From the NCBI GenBank assembly GCA_022432975.1, contig CM039502.1, forward strand, positions 21,477,228 to 21,541,227: a stretch of DNA of 64,000 bases, read 5' to 3'. The position numbers and the translations under genes are program-made. This DNA is from Begonia masoniana. Lineage: Eukaryota; Streptophyta; Magnoliopsida; Cucurbitales; Begoniaceae. Below the pieces are notes generated by a model. That model made no database searches and had not been told where the DNA came from. It was given only the letters and a program-made list of their open reading frames with translations. Shown in pieces: positions 31,587 through 43,981 of this stretch (positions are counted from its first letter, which is position 1; each line of letters opens with the position of its first letter).

Positions 31587-33905
31587 TGTAACAACCCGAG
31601 TCTCCCAAACCCGATTGTTACCCATGTCATAGGACTGGACTAAGAAATTTACGGAAAATTTTAAAATTTCTCTCAATGATGAAAATTCTATCTTTAATCC
31701 TCGATTATACAGCAGAAAACTCAATATGTAAACAACATTTATATATAGACAAAACGTTAAGACTTTTGACTGAGGGAATTGAAAATCAAAGGACATCTAC
31801 CGATCGCAAACGACAAAGCTTTCTTCCCGCATCTGCCGATCGCAAAACAACAAAACATAATTCCCACTTCTACCGATAGTATTAAACAACGACATCTACC
31901 GATTGTAACGTGTAACCCACTTGACTCATTAAACTTCTTCCGATAGAAATAAACAACATCTACCGATAGAAATAGACAACATCTATCGATCATAAAACGA
32001 CAAGACATTATACTCACTTCTACCGATAGTGAAAAATCTACATACTCCGATTGACATGTGCATCCCACGTGACTCATTAAACATCACCCGATAGAAATAA
32101 ACAACATCTACCGATAGAAATAAATGACATCTACCGATCACAACAAGACAAGACATTATACTCACTTCTACCGGTAGTGAAAAATCTACATCTTTCGATT
32201 GACATGTGCATCCCACGTGACTCATTAAACTTCTTCCGATAGAAGACTTCTACCGGTGAGCTACCGAAAGTAATAAGCAACATCTACTGATAGAAGACAT
32301 CCTGACTTTTACAAACTTTAACATGACTGACGTAAACTTGCACAATATAATCCATAGACTCATCCAAATACGTGTAGCGGAAAAACATAAATAAAATAGA
32401 CCTTTCTATCATTTCATGATCATTCTCAAACTCAAGATTTCAGTCAGACAAATTTCAATACCCATCATTTTAAGAAAATTCATCCTATTAGACTTCAGTA
32501 TTCATAATCCTTACTAACATCATAAGAGTAGTAACCAGGGGTTGAAATCGCCTTTCCAGCCACAAACTGTCACCCTGAGCACCATCCAGCAACCAGTCCT
32601 AGACGTCTTCATTGGGTTTGAAATCCTCACCTGATAACTCGTCACCTACATCATAAGGTTTAAACTATAAGCCTAATGCTCAGTAAGGAGTGCAATGCTG
32701 ACATGTATGCATGAATGCACAGTTGAAAAGAACACATTATCATAATCATTTCTCGTCACATTCTTGTTCATATTCTTGATCATGTTCTTGTTCATGTTCT
32801 TGTTTATGTTCTTGTTCATCGTTTACATCATGTGGATTAAGGGAGGATTTGTGCCGAAAAGGGGGTTGACAGTGAAAGTGTACATAGTCCCTTGCGGGCC
32901 GTATTCATGGTCCTCCTTTTGGACAGTGACATATGCCAAACCGCCCCCAACCCTCTCTTAATCCTTGTTACATAAGTTCCACATTCATATCTTGATCGTG
33001 AAGGAAAAACATGCACTTAAAAACTTTTCATATGCTTGAAAAGGCAACAATCATGAAGCATGAGTATGAATACACTTATTTCATCGGACTAAAAGGACAA
33101 ATCAATCATTCAACAATAAATCATGTTGCTAACTCACATATCATAACCATACAGACAATATCACAAACAACTTTCGGACATCATAATCAACTTTAATTTA
33201 GTACCCTCGTGATGTAGGGCCCTAAAGGCCAGGAATCCTACTCACTCACTTACCTTGTTTCCTTAGCAAACTTGAGCAATTCTCTTCAGACTTCTTCACC
33301 TAAAAATATTTCAAATTACAATGTTAAATTAAAATCCTAAAAGTTCTAACCAAAGTCATCCTAAAATCTAGCATATATGTATATACTTCTAAATCTTCTT
33401 AGTCGAGCACCTAATGTGCGTAGATTAACTTACAGAACCTAAAAATAACCAGATTCAACCTCGTAACTAACCACAGATTACAAATGTCACTACTATTACT
33501 CGGCCATAGAAGAATCCGAAACTTCAATTCCTAGCTGAGAACAGAGCTCTAAGTAACTAACCAGTAACTACATTGTCTAAGTCTTACCTAGAGCGTGGGT
33601 CGTCGGGGTGGAGACTGAAGAATCGATCGTCGATGGAGGAGTAGCTGGCCGAGAGAGAGGGAGAGCTCTGGAGAAAAGGAGGTCGCCGAGAGAGGAATGT
33701 CGGCTACAGTGAGGTTTTAATGAAGTTTAAGGATTTTCATTTTCTATATATACTAAATAAAATCCTCCTTTATTACGGTTCTACCACCACACAAATAGAA
33801 ATTGAATAAGCTTTGGCATTTAATTCTAAATCGAAAAGATCATTGATAGAGGTGATAGGTAAATCAGTTAAGAAAATTACCTGGCCAAAATTGTCAGGTG
33901 TTACA
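31587..33905 (-). repeat. 5' LTR (2319 bp) of the minus-strand gypsy
   Basis: On the minus strand it starts TGTAACACCTGACAATTTTGG and ends CTCGGGTTGTTACA. It has a TATA box (33744-33752), candidate exon 33254-33299, the TACTGAG/TGATGTAG block near 32648-32690, a short repeat of TTCTTGTTCATG near 32761-32820 and CATCTACCGATAGAAATAAA-type repeats at 31790-32240. Confidence 0.93.
31790..32240 (-). repeat. Degenerate repeats around CATCTACCGAT
   Basis: CATCTACCGATAGAAATAAA and related phrases recur, mixed with CACGTGACTCATTAAACTTC and its variants. The 3' LTR copy (15650-15860) has fewer units, so the array changed size in one LTR after insertion. Confidence 0.8.
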
Positions 33906-33910
33906 TGATA

Positions 33911-34366
33911 GATGCCTTTAATGATTTAGTTAAGCAATTTGATATGCTTAAATCTAGATACAACCTATTAAGAAAGGAGAATACTGTTCTAATTGAAAAG
34001 CATTTCAAAGAGTTATGTCTGCATGTAAGAGAGATAGCTGATCTTAAAAGAAAAAATGAGGATTTGAATTATATCGTGCTTAAGTTCACAAATGGTACCA
34101 AGAACTTAAACATGATGATAGGGAATCAGATAGCTAATTTTGATAAAGCAGGTTTAGGTTATGATAAGTTTAATAAAAAGAAAGCTTTTAAGAACTTCTT
34201 TGTTAAACCAACTACCTGCCATGCTTGTAATGAGATAGGACACAAGTCATATGAATGTCCTTTAAAGTTTAATAAGAAACCGGGTAGTAAATTACAGTGG
34301 GTTCCTAAAGGAACCGAAACTAACACTAGGACCCAAAAGATTTGGGTACCAAAGAAGACAACTTGA
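33911..34366 (+). pseudogene. Copia gag, part 4 (coiled coil and second zinc knuckle)
   Basis: After the minus-strand gypsy, the copia frame resumes with a helix-rich stretch (LVKQFDMLKSRYNLLRKEN) and a second knuckle, CHACNEIGHKSYEC, at 34217-34258. Two zinc knuckles fit a SIRE/Maximus Gag. A stop at 34364-34366 lies just before the protease. Confidence 0.85.
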
Positions 34367-34375
34367 TTTTCTGTT

Positions 34376-37036
34376 TTGCAGGTTGATTACTCTCCCAGGA
34401 AAAATCAGTGGTATCTCGACAGTGGATGCTTGAGGCATATGACGGGAGATTCAACCAAATTTACTGTTGTCAACGAGAAGAAAGGAAAAATTGTTAGCAT
34501 CGGCAATATAGGTAATCCTAGCAACCCCACTATTGAAAATGTTCTGTTAGTAGAGGGATTGAAACATAATTTACTAAGCATTAGTCAATTGTGTGACAAA
34601 GACTATAAAATAACATTTAAATCAAATGTATGTGTGATTAAAGAAAGTATGAATAGTAAAATTCTGTTCAAAGGATATAGAAAAGAAAATGTTTATATTA
34701 TTGATTTAGAAAACTTTGAATGAACTGATGAAAAATGCCTTGCTGTGAATCTGTTGATTGATAATTGGACTTGGCATAGGAGACTAGGACATGTAAGGAT
34801 GGATATCTTAGCTAAGATTACTAAGAATAATTTAGTTAGAGGGATTCCCAAGATATCCTTTGAGAAGGATAAGGTCTGTGAAGCTTGTCAAATGGGCAAG
34901 CAGATCAAAAATTCCTTTGCATCGAAAAATGCAATCTCTACTTCTAAGCCTCTTCAACTTCTTCACATGGACCTCTTCGGTCCTTCTAATGTAGTAAGTC
35001 TAGGAGGTAAATTCTATGCCTTTGTCATTGTCGATGACTTCTCTAGATTCACTTGGGTGTTCTTTCTGAAGTCAAAGGATGAGACCTTTGATACCTTTTC
35101 TAGCTTTAGGAAAAGAGTTCAAAATGAAAAGGAGCTCACCATAGTTGCTATTCGTAGTGATCATGGTGGAGAATTTGAAAATGAGAAATTTGAACTCTTG
35201 TGTCTCAAATATGGAATTGAGCACAATTTCTCCTCTCCTAGAATCCCTCAGCAAAATGGTGTTGTTGAGAAGAAAAATAGGTCTCTCCAAGAGCTAGCTC
35301 GGACTATGCTAAATGATAATTCCCTTTCAAATTATTTCTGGGCTGAAGCTGTTTCAACAGCTTGTTATGTGCTTAATCGGGTCTCCATAAGACCTATACT
35401 TGAGAAAACACCTTATGAGCTTTGAAATGGAAAAACTCCTTCTGTTAAGTATTTTAGAGCCTTCGGTAGTAAATGCTTCATTCTTAACACTAAGGATAAC
35501 TTAGGAAAATTCGATTCCAAATCCGACCTTGGAATCTTTCTTGGATATTCTCTCTCCAGTAAGGCTTATAGATTTAGAGTGTTTAATAAGAGAACTTTAG
35601 TTGTAGAAGAATCTGTGCATGTCAACTTTGATGAGACCCCTCAACCCACAATCAATGTGGATGAGGATGACTCTTTAAAAAAGTATCTAGATTCTCTTGC
35701 CTTAGATAAGCCTTCAAATACCCTTCAAGGAGAAAACTCTCTAGAAATTGTTCCTGTCAAAGATGAATTAGCTGCTATGCCTAAAGATTGGAAGTATGTG
35801 AGAAATCATCCTTTAGATGAAGTTCTAGGTGATCTAACATTAGGAGTTAAAACTAGAGCCTCCCTTAGAAATTATTGTGCTAATGTTGCTTTCATTTCCC
35901 AAATAGAGCCTAAGAAATTTGAAGAAGCCGAATTGGATGAAAATTGGATTGTTGCAATGCAAGAAGAGCTAAACCAATTTGAAAGGAACAATGTTTGGGA
36001 ACTTGTTCCAAAACCAGCTGATCATCCTATTATTGGTACAAAATGGATTTTCGAGAATAAATTGGATGAATATGGAGTAGTTATTAGAAACAAAGATAGG
36101 TTAGTTGCTAAAGGTTACAATCAAGAAGATTGAATGGATTTTGAGGAAACCTTTGCACCCGTAGCTAGATTAGAGTCTATTAGGATGCTCTTAGCATATG
36201 CTTGCTACAAAAACTTCACACTTTTTCAAATGGATGTAAAGAGTGCATTTTTAAATGGTTATATCATGGAATAAGTTTATGTAGAGCAGCCCTTAGGATT
36301 TGAAAACTATGAGAAACCTGACCATGTATTCAAACTTAGGAAAGCTCTCTATGGACTCAAACAGGCTCTTAGAGCTTGGTATGATAGATTGAAGAACTTC
36401 CTTGAGGAAAGGAAGTTCAAAAAGGGTAACACTGATTCAACTCTATTTACCATGCAAAATGATAAAGATATTTTGTTAGTTCAAATCTATGTCGATGACA
36501 TTATTTTTGGGTCAATTAATGTCTCTCTGTGTGATGAATTCTCTTCCCTAATGCAAAGTGAATTTGAGATGAGTATGATGGGGGAGCTATAATTCTTCCT
36601 AGGATTTCAGATCAGTCAAACTCCTGATGGCATTTTCTTCTGTCATGAAAAATACATTAAGGAGCTCCTAAAGAAATTTGGTTTAGAATCTGTTAAGTCC
36701 TCTAGAACTCCCATGAGCACACTAATAAACTGGACAAAAATGAAAATGAAAAATGTGTGGACATCAAGAAATTTAGAGGTATGATTGGTTCTTTGTTATA
36801 CCTAATGGTTAGTAGACCTGATATTCTATTTAGTGTTTGTTTATGTGCTAGGTTTCAATCTTCTCCTAGGGAATCTCACTTAACTGCTGTTAAAAGGATT
36901 TTCAAATATTTAAGTGGGACATCTGACTTAAGTTTATGGTACCTGAAAGGTATTTCTTTTGATCTAATAGGATATTCAGATTCTGATTATGCTGGAAGTC
37001 TAGTTGATAGGAAAAGCATCAGTGGAACATGTCAAT
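34376..37036 (+). pseudogene. Copia pol: protease, integrase, reverse transcriptase, start of RNase H
   Basis: In copia order: protease (WYLDSGCLRHMTG near 34409); integrase zinc region (HRRLGH, CEACQMGK); integrase core with LLHMDLFGP, RSDHGGEFEN and PQQNGVVEKKN; reverse transcriptase with YVDDIIFGS near 36488; then YLMVSRPDILFSV and the start of RNase H. Stops occur near 34721, 35423, 36131, 36272 and 36590. One base appears lost near 36722, shifting the frame. It is cut at 37037 by a minus-strand gypsy (duplication TCAAT) and ends at 47177-47577. It cannot make a working enzyme set. Confidence 0.92.
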
Positions 37037-39355
37037 TGTAACGACCCCAGAGGGATCGCCACATAATCCGTATCTTTCTTAATCATTTAATTCTCATTAC
37101 TCACACTTTATTCATTATTGGTAATATACTTTTTTTTTTGAAACATAACTTAGCTCAAGATGTCATGCGCGATTCACTAGGCATCGTTCAGCAAGAAATA
37201 CATTACACATCTGCCGGCGGGCAGTGCAATGTGTATCAGCTGATGAAGAGAAACTTAAACCCTTAGACTGCATCTACCGATAGAAGAATAAACCACATCT
37301 ACCGGTCACTAGACGACAAAGCAATGTTTATATCATCCGGTAACTTAAATGCACCTCATCTGTCGGTCGCTAGACGACAAAACTATACTTACATCTTTCG
37401 ATAGCTTAAACACTCCACATCTACCGGTCACTGGACAATGAAATATCACTTACATCATCTGGTAACTTAAATGCACTTCATCTACCGGTCGCTAGACGAC
37501 AAAACTATACTTACATCTTCCGATAGCTTAAACATTCTACATCTACCGGTCACTGGACAATGAAATATCACTTACATCATCCGGTAACTTAAATGCACTT
37601 CATCTACCGGTCGCTAGACGACAAAACTATACCTACATCTTCCGATAGACACATTCTTCACTGACTTCAACCTTCAATGGCATAACATTCATACTAATGA
37701 AAATCAGTAACTCATCCAGAATTCATATAGCGGAAGACTTCAACAAACAGACCGTTCAATACTCCTTAAAATTATTTCCAGATTCAGTGGTCAACAGACA
37801 ACTTCGAAGGAAGACTCCATATTATAAAATAGACTCATCCTACTCAAACTATCATATTCATTATCGTAATTAAAATCATAAAAATATTAACCAGGAGTCT
37901 CATTTGCCATCCAGCCACAGAAATTGCACCATGATCACCTTCCAGCAACCAAGCTCGGACATCTTCATAAACTTTGGGATCCTCACCTGAAATCTCGTCA
38001 CCTACATCATAAGGTTTAATCTATAAGCCTAATGTTTAGTAAGGAATGCAATACTAACAAGTATGCATGAATGCTCATTTGAGAAACAAATGCTCATGAA
38101 TCTTTTCTTATTCGTAATTATACACAAAATCTCCATTCTTATTCATCATTCATATTCATCAATCATATACATCATTCATATTCATCATTCGTATTCATCA
38201 TTCGTATTCATCAATCATATTCCTCGTTCATGTTGTGTGAATTAAGAGAGGATTTGTGCCGGTAAAGGGGGTTGACAGTGAGAGTGTACATAATCCCTTG
38301 CGGGTCGTAATCATGGTCCTTACTTTTGGACAGTGACATACGTAAAACCGCCCCCAACCCTCACTTAATTCACGTTGCATAAGATTTACTTCGTTATCTT
38401 ACTTTATTCATGAGAAAACCATGCTCTTAAAATATTTTCGTATGCATAAAATAGTCATGATGCATGTACATGGAAATTCTTAAATCATCAAGCTACAGAA
38501 CAGAGCACTATCCAACATGAAACCTTACCATTGAACTAATCATCAACATAAATGCTAGTCAGTAACATAAGGAACTACTAATCATCGTATGAGTTTCTAC
38601 CTAGCATCCTTTGATGTAGGGTCCTAAAGACCGAGAAACCTATACATTCACTTACCTGGTCTCCTTAGCAATTTGAGCTCCTTTCTCTTCAAACTTTTTC
38701 ACCTAAAACATTTACATTGCAGTAGTTAAAACAAAATCCTATTAGTTCTAATCACAAGTCATCCTAGGATCTAATAGCTAAAGTCACTCTCGAATCCTTA
38801 GTATAGTTCTCTGTGCAATTTGAAATCCAAAATCCAAAACAGACAGATTCGATTAGCGATAACTCAGGGTTGGTTGTTTAACGTCCAAAATCGATTCGGA
38901 ATGACATTACCACTTTCAGATTTTAAAAATTATCCTTACTAATACTCGGCCATTGAAGAATCCAGAACCTCAACACATAGCTGAAAACAGAGCTTAACGA
39001 CTAAAAGATAGCTACATTGTCAAATTCGTACCTCGAGCACAAAGTAGCCGAGAAGCAGCAAGGAAATCGATCGTCGAAGGAGGGATTTCCAGCTGACAGA
39101 GAGCGAGAGCTCGGAAGAGAAAGTCGCCGAGAGTAAGAGATGGCGGCTACAGTAGTTTAAATGAGGTTTGAATCCTTTCCTTTTTCTTTAAATACTGGTC
39201 TCAATCCTGCATTATTACAACTTTGCCACTCAACCTAGTTTAAATCCACATGTAATTAATTAAGCTTGGCACAAAACTCTAAACCGTGAAGATTGAATAT
39301 TCATGACAGTTAATACAGTTAGGAAGTCACCTGGTTGAAGTTATCGGGTGTTACA
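37037..39355 (-). repeat. 3' LTR (2319 bp) of the second minus-strand gypsy
   Basis: On the minus strand it starts TGTAACACCCGATAACTTC and ends CTCTGGGGTCGTTACA. It keeps about three units of the CATCTACCGGTCACTGG repeat (37280-37650), the TACTAAAC/TGATGTAG block (about 37998-38045), a short GATGAATATGA-type array (38145-38225) and candidate exon 38656-38702. It appears close to the ancestral LTR form. Confidence 0.93.
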
Positions 39356-39372
39356 TCCACCCCTCCTTAAAC
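39356..39372 (-). other. Polypurine tract of the second minus-strand gypsy
   Basis: GTTTAAGGAGGGGTGGA on the minus strand, next to the 3' LTR; identical to 17451-17467. Confidence 0.87.
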
Positions 39373-39396
39373 AAAATTTTCGTCCTCGAAAATTGA

Positions 39397-42300
39397 TCAA
39401 GCGAAGAGTTCTGGATATTTGTCCATCATGTCCTGCTGTCTTTCCCATGTGGCTTCCTCGATATCATGATTCATCCATAAAACTTTCACCAGTGGAATCT
39501 CTTTATTCCTCAGAGTCTTAACTGCAGATTCCAATATCTGTACCGGCTTTTCTTCATACACCAGTGTCGGTTCCAACTCAATATCTGTTGGCTGAATTAC
39601 TTGCGTCGGATCTCGTATGTATTTCCTTAACATTGACACGTGAAAGACATTGTGAACCCTTTCCAATGATGGAGGCAATTGCAACCTATAAGTTGTACAA
39701 CCAACCCTTTCTAAGACAGGGAATGGTCCAATAAATCGTGGGCTTAGCTTTCCTTTCTTACCAAATCTTAAGACTCCTTTAAATGGTGAAATCCTCAGGA
39801 AAACTTCATCATCAACAGAAAACTCAAGGTCTCTTCTCCTTTGGTCTGCATAACTCTTCTGTCGGCTCTGTGCTGTTATCATTCTTTTCCTAATAGTGGC
39901 AATCTTGTCTGACATCTGTTGCAAGATCTCGGGACCTAGGAGTTTTGCTTCACCGACCTCATCCCAGTACAAAGGTGACCTGCACTTTCTGCCATAAAGT
40001 GCTTCACAAGGTGCCATACCTATGGTGGACTGGTAACTATTATTGTAAGAGAATTCAACCAAGGGCAGGTATCGACTCCAGGATGTCTGGAACTCTAGCA
40101 CACATGCCCTCAACATATCCTCAAGTATTTGAATTGTCCGTTCGGATTGTCCATCGGTTTGTGGGTGGAAGGCAGTGCTGAAAGATAACTTTGATCCTGA
40201 TGTGCCTTGCAAACTTTACCAAAATCTTGAGGTGATTCTAGGATCACGATCGGATACAATAGATAAAGGAATTCCATGCAATCTGATGATTTCTTGGACA
40301 TACAGATCAGCAAGTTGGTCCATTGTGAAAGTCATTCTTACAGGTATAAAGTGTGCCAATTTTGTCATTCTATCAACCACGACCCAAATACTATCATGTC
40401 CTTTAGTTGTCTTTGGCAAACCTACAACAAAATCCATGGCAATGTTTTCCCACTTCCATTCAGGGATTGGTAGGGGTTGAAGAGTACCTCTTGGGCGTTG
40501 GTGTTCTGCTTTAACCTGTTGGCATACCAAACATGACTCCACATACTTAGCAACATCCCTCTTCATATTTGGCCACCAATAATGTAACCTTAAATCCCGA
40601 TACATCTTGGTGCTACCAGGATGCACAGAAAAGAAAAAAGAATGAGATTCAGCCAAGACCAACTCACGCAACTCCTTAACATTCGGAATGTACCATCAGT
40701 TCTTAAATTTCAAAATACCATCATTAGAGAGACTGAACTCCGAGGAGGCATCCTTTAACTTACTCGTCATGCTACTATTCTCCTTCGAATCCTTTTGTTG
40801 TGCCTCTTTGATCCTGTCCAAAATAGTTGGTCGGATAGATAAATTAGCCAGTAAAGCTGACAGCTCGGGAACTATTTCCAATTTGAACTTCTGGACTTCT
40901 TTCCTCAAAGGTATAGACATGGTTGATATCGCGGGTTGTATTGTCATTGACATTCTGCTTAAAGCATCGGCTACAGCATTAGCCTTTCCTGGATGATACT
41001 TAATTTCGAAGTCATAATCTTTAACAAATTCTAACCAATGTCTCTGTCTCATGTTTAATTCCTTTTGAGTAAAGAGGTACTTCAGGCTTTTATGGTCAGA
41101 AAATACTTCACACTGTTGTCCATACAGATAATGTCTCCAAATCTTTAATACAAAAACAACTGCGGCTAATTCCAAATCGTGAGTGGGGTAGTTCTGTTCA
41201 TAATTCTTTAACTGCCTTGAAGCATAAGCCACGACCTTTCCGTCTTGCATCAAGACACACCCCAATCCAACTTTGGATGCATCACAATAAACACTATACC
41301 TTCCTCCTTCAGTTGGGAGAGTCAAAAGCGGGGCTGTCGTCAACTTCAGCTTAAGTGTCTGGAAGCCATCTTCACAGGCTTCAGTCCAAGAATACTTGGT
41401 GTCCTTCTTTGTCAAACTAGTTAAAGGCTTAGCTAACATAGAAAATCCTTTAATAAATTTCCTATAATAGCCTGCCAAACCAAGAAAACTACGGACTTCA
41501 CCGACATTCTTTGGCTGTGGCCAGTCCTTAACAGCTTGAATCTTAGTGGGATCTACTGATATACCTTCAGCGGAAATGACATGGCCTAAAAAGTTAACCT
41601 TATCCAACCAGAATTCACACTTGGATAACTTGGCATAAAGTTGTTGCTGTTTCAGGGTTGTCAAAACCATTCTTAGGTGTTCTTCGTGGTCAGTTTCAGT
41701 CTGTGAGTATATGAGAATATCATCTATGAATACAATCACAAACTTGTCCAAATAATCACGAAACACTCGATTCATCAAATCCATAAAAGCTGCAGGTGCA
41801 TTGGTTAACCCAAACGACATCACAAGGAATTCAAAATGTCCATAACGGGTCCTAAAAGCTGTCTTAGGTACATTCTCCTTCTTAACCTTCAGTTGGTAGT
41901 ACCCCGAACGCAAGTCAATCTTTGAAAACACCTTAGCTCCTTGCAATTGGTCAAACAAGTTGTCAATTCGGGACAAGGGGTATTTATTCTTAATTGTCAA
42001 CTTGTTCAGTTCTCCGTAATCTATGCACATCCTTAGGGAACCATCTTTCTTCTTAACGAATAACACAGGTGCACCCCAGGGAGAACTACTAGGGCGTATG
42101 AATCCCTTGTCTACTAATTCTTGTAGTTGGACTTTTAGCTCCTTTAGTTCAACAGGTGCCATGCGATAAGGATTCTTACATACAAGTAATGCCTCGGGAT
42201 ATGTATCAATTACAAACTCTATTTCTCTATCAGGTGGTAATCCTGGCAAGTCATCCAAAAATGCTTCAGGGAAATCTCGGACTATAGGAATATCTTGTAA

Positions 42301-43818
42301 CTCTATCTTATTCCTCACCCGAGTATCCATTATACTAGCTAGGTAACTTTCACAGCCATCATTCAATATCCATTGAGTCTCTAGCGAGGAGATAATCGGT
42401 ATCTTACTTATTTTTGGTATAGCTTGGAAAGTGTACTGATCTCCATTAGGGGGTCGAAACTCGACTAACCCAGACCTACAACTTATCCTGGCATAATGCC
42501 TGGATAGCCAATCCATTCCTAATATAACTTCGTATCCCTTCATGTCAACCACAATCAGTTCTACATATAACTTTATATCTCCTAAGGACACAATATCGCC
42601 TTTCAATATCTGCTCAGAATACAAGGACTTTCCTGATGGTAACATCACACTATATGGCCTATCAGCTGGTAAGTATTCTAACTTATGCTTACACGCAAAT
42701 AAGGTTGCAATAAATGAGTGTGTGGCTCCCGTGTCTATAAGTGTATAAGCAGAAATACCACAGATCATAATTGTACCTGTTATGACTGTATGCTGCATGG
42801 TATCTTCATCTTCCATCATAGCAAAGACCCGGGGCATTACTCTTGCTCGGTTTGGGTCAGGTGGCATGGGGCAGTCTCTGACTATGTGTCCAACTTTATC
42901 ACACCTGTAGCATTGGCCAGAATGCAATTTGTATTCGCCATGGTGGTTCTTCTCGCAGTTGGAGCATAGAGGGGCCAATGGTCGTTTTCCCTTCCCTTGG
43001 TCTTCATTTGGATTGAAGGGTCTCTTTATACCTTGCTGTTGTTGTTGTGGTCCCCTGTTCTGTTGCGGCTGCCATCCTTTGTTCTGACGTGGTGGCGGCT
43101 GAGTTTCTTTCGTGAATTTCCTTGGCTACTCACACTGTGCATATGCTGTCATTTCAGCCTCTTCCAGCTCCAAGGCCTTAGCCGTCACTTCACCATAAGG
43201 TACATTGTGTATTCCAGCAGTCTTTACTTTCATGTACAAACTCGGCTTCAGTCCTTGAACAAATTGGTAAATCCTGACCTCATCATCCTCAACCAATCGG
43301 GGAGCAAACCATGATAAAGCATCAAATTTGCATATGTAATCCGTCACAGAGCCAGTTTGTCGCAGACTCATGAACTCCTTCTTCTTATTGGCCCGAACAG
43401 TCCTATTGAAGTATTTGTCAAAGAAGGCAGTCTTAAACATTTCCCAAGTCATAGCTCCTGCATTAGCGGTGTTCTGGATTGAATCCCACCAATGCCTTGC
43501 ACTCAATTCCAGATGAAAGACAGCATATGTGACCTTATCTCCTTCATCAACCTTTGCATACTTAAACATGTCCTCCATCTTTCGAACCCATTCCTCAGCA
43601 TAAATAGGATCAGAAACATGTCCATTGAATACTCGGGGTCGAAGCCGGTGGAAACGCTCACCCCCATGATCATGAGTTGCATTAGTACTGGAGTTGCCTT
43701 GTTCCTCTCTGACAGTCATCAGCTGTTCGATCTGGCGGGATTGGCGCATGACCAACTCTGTCAACTGAGCAATGGCATTGCTATCCTCATTGATCTCTCT
43801 CTGCTGACCTCTAACCAT
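39397..43818 (-). pseudogene. gag-pol: gag-pol of the second minus-strand gypsy, three stop codons
   Basis: ATG at 43818 ([12 protein letters not shown]) opens a 1474-codon frame, the same length as the young element's. It has Gag, a zinc knuckle ([14 protein letters not shown]), protease (IDTGATHSF), reverse transcriptase (FIDDILIYS), RNase H (YCDASK), integrase with [21 protein letters not shown] and [12 protein letters not shown], and a chromodomain. Stops are at 43126-43128 (TAG, sibling Gln), 40696-40698 (TGA, sibling Arg) and 40216-40218 (TAA, sibling Lys). The integrase catalytic residues look intact. No frameshift or deletion. Confidence 0.94.
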
Positions 43819-43965
43819 TTTGGGATTCCTAGACAAATAGTTATAGATACATCTTAACTTAGTGACATTTACTGAAATCGTAAATACTTACAGTTGCTGG
43901 AGTGTACTCAGATGGCAATCTTTGCTGGGAGGCAGTCTGCAGAATCAATTTTAGAACCCGGTTTT

Positions 43966-43977
43966 GCTCTGATACCA
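43966..43977 (-). other. Primer-binding site of the second minus-strand gypsy
   Basis: TGGTATCAGAGC on the minus strand, four bases from the 5' LTR, a perfect tRNA-Met match. Confidence 0.88.
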
Positions 43978-43981
43978 TAAT

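Larger units (their letters stand above)
15440..33905 (-). mobile_element. Complete minus-strand gypsy element, split by a younger gypsy
   Basis: It is bounded by inverted-orientation LTRs at 15440-17450 (3' LTR) and 31587-33905 (5' LTR) and flanked by a perfect duplication TGATA (15435-15439, 33906-33910). Primer site and polypurine tract are both present. Its gag-pol is broken by stops, frameshifts and loss of the integrase core, so it cannot move by itself. A plus-strand gypsy (17693-27615, duplication TAACA) sits in its chromodomain end. Native length is about 8.5 kb, shortened by the pol deletion. Confidence 0.94.
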
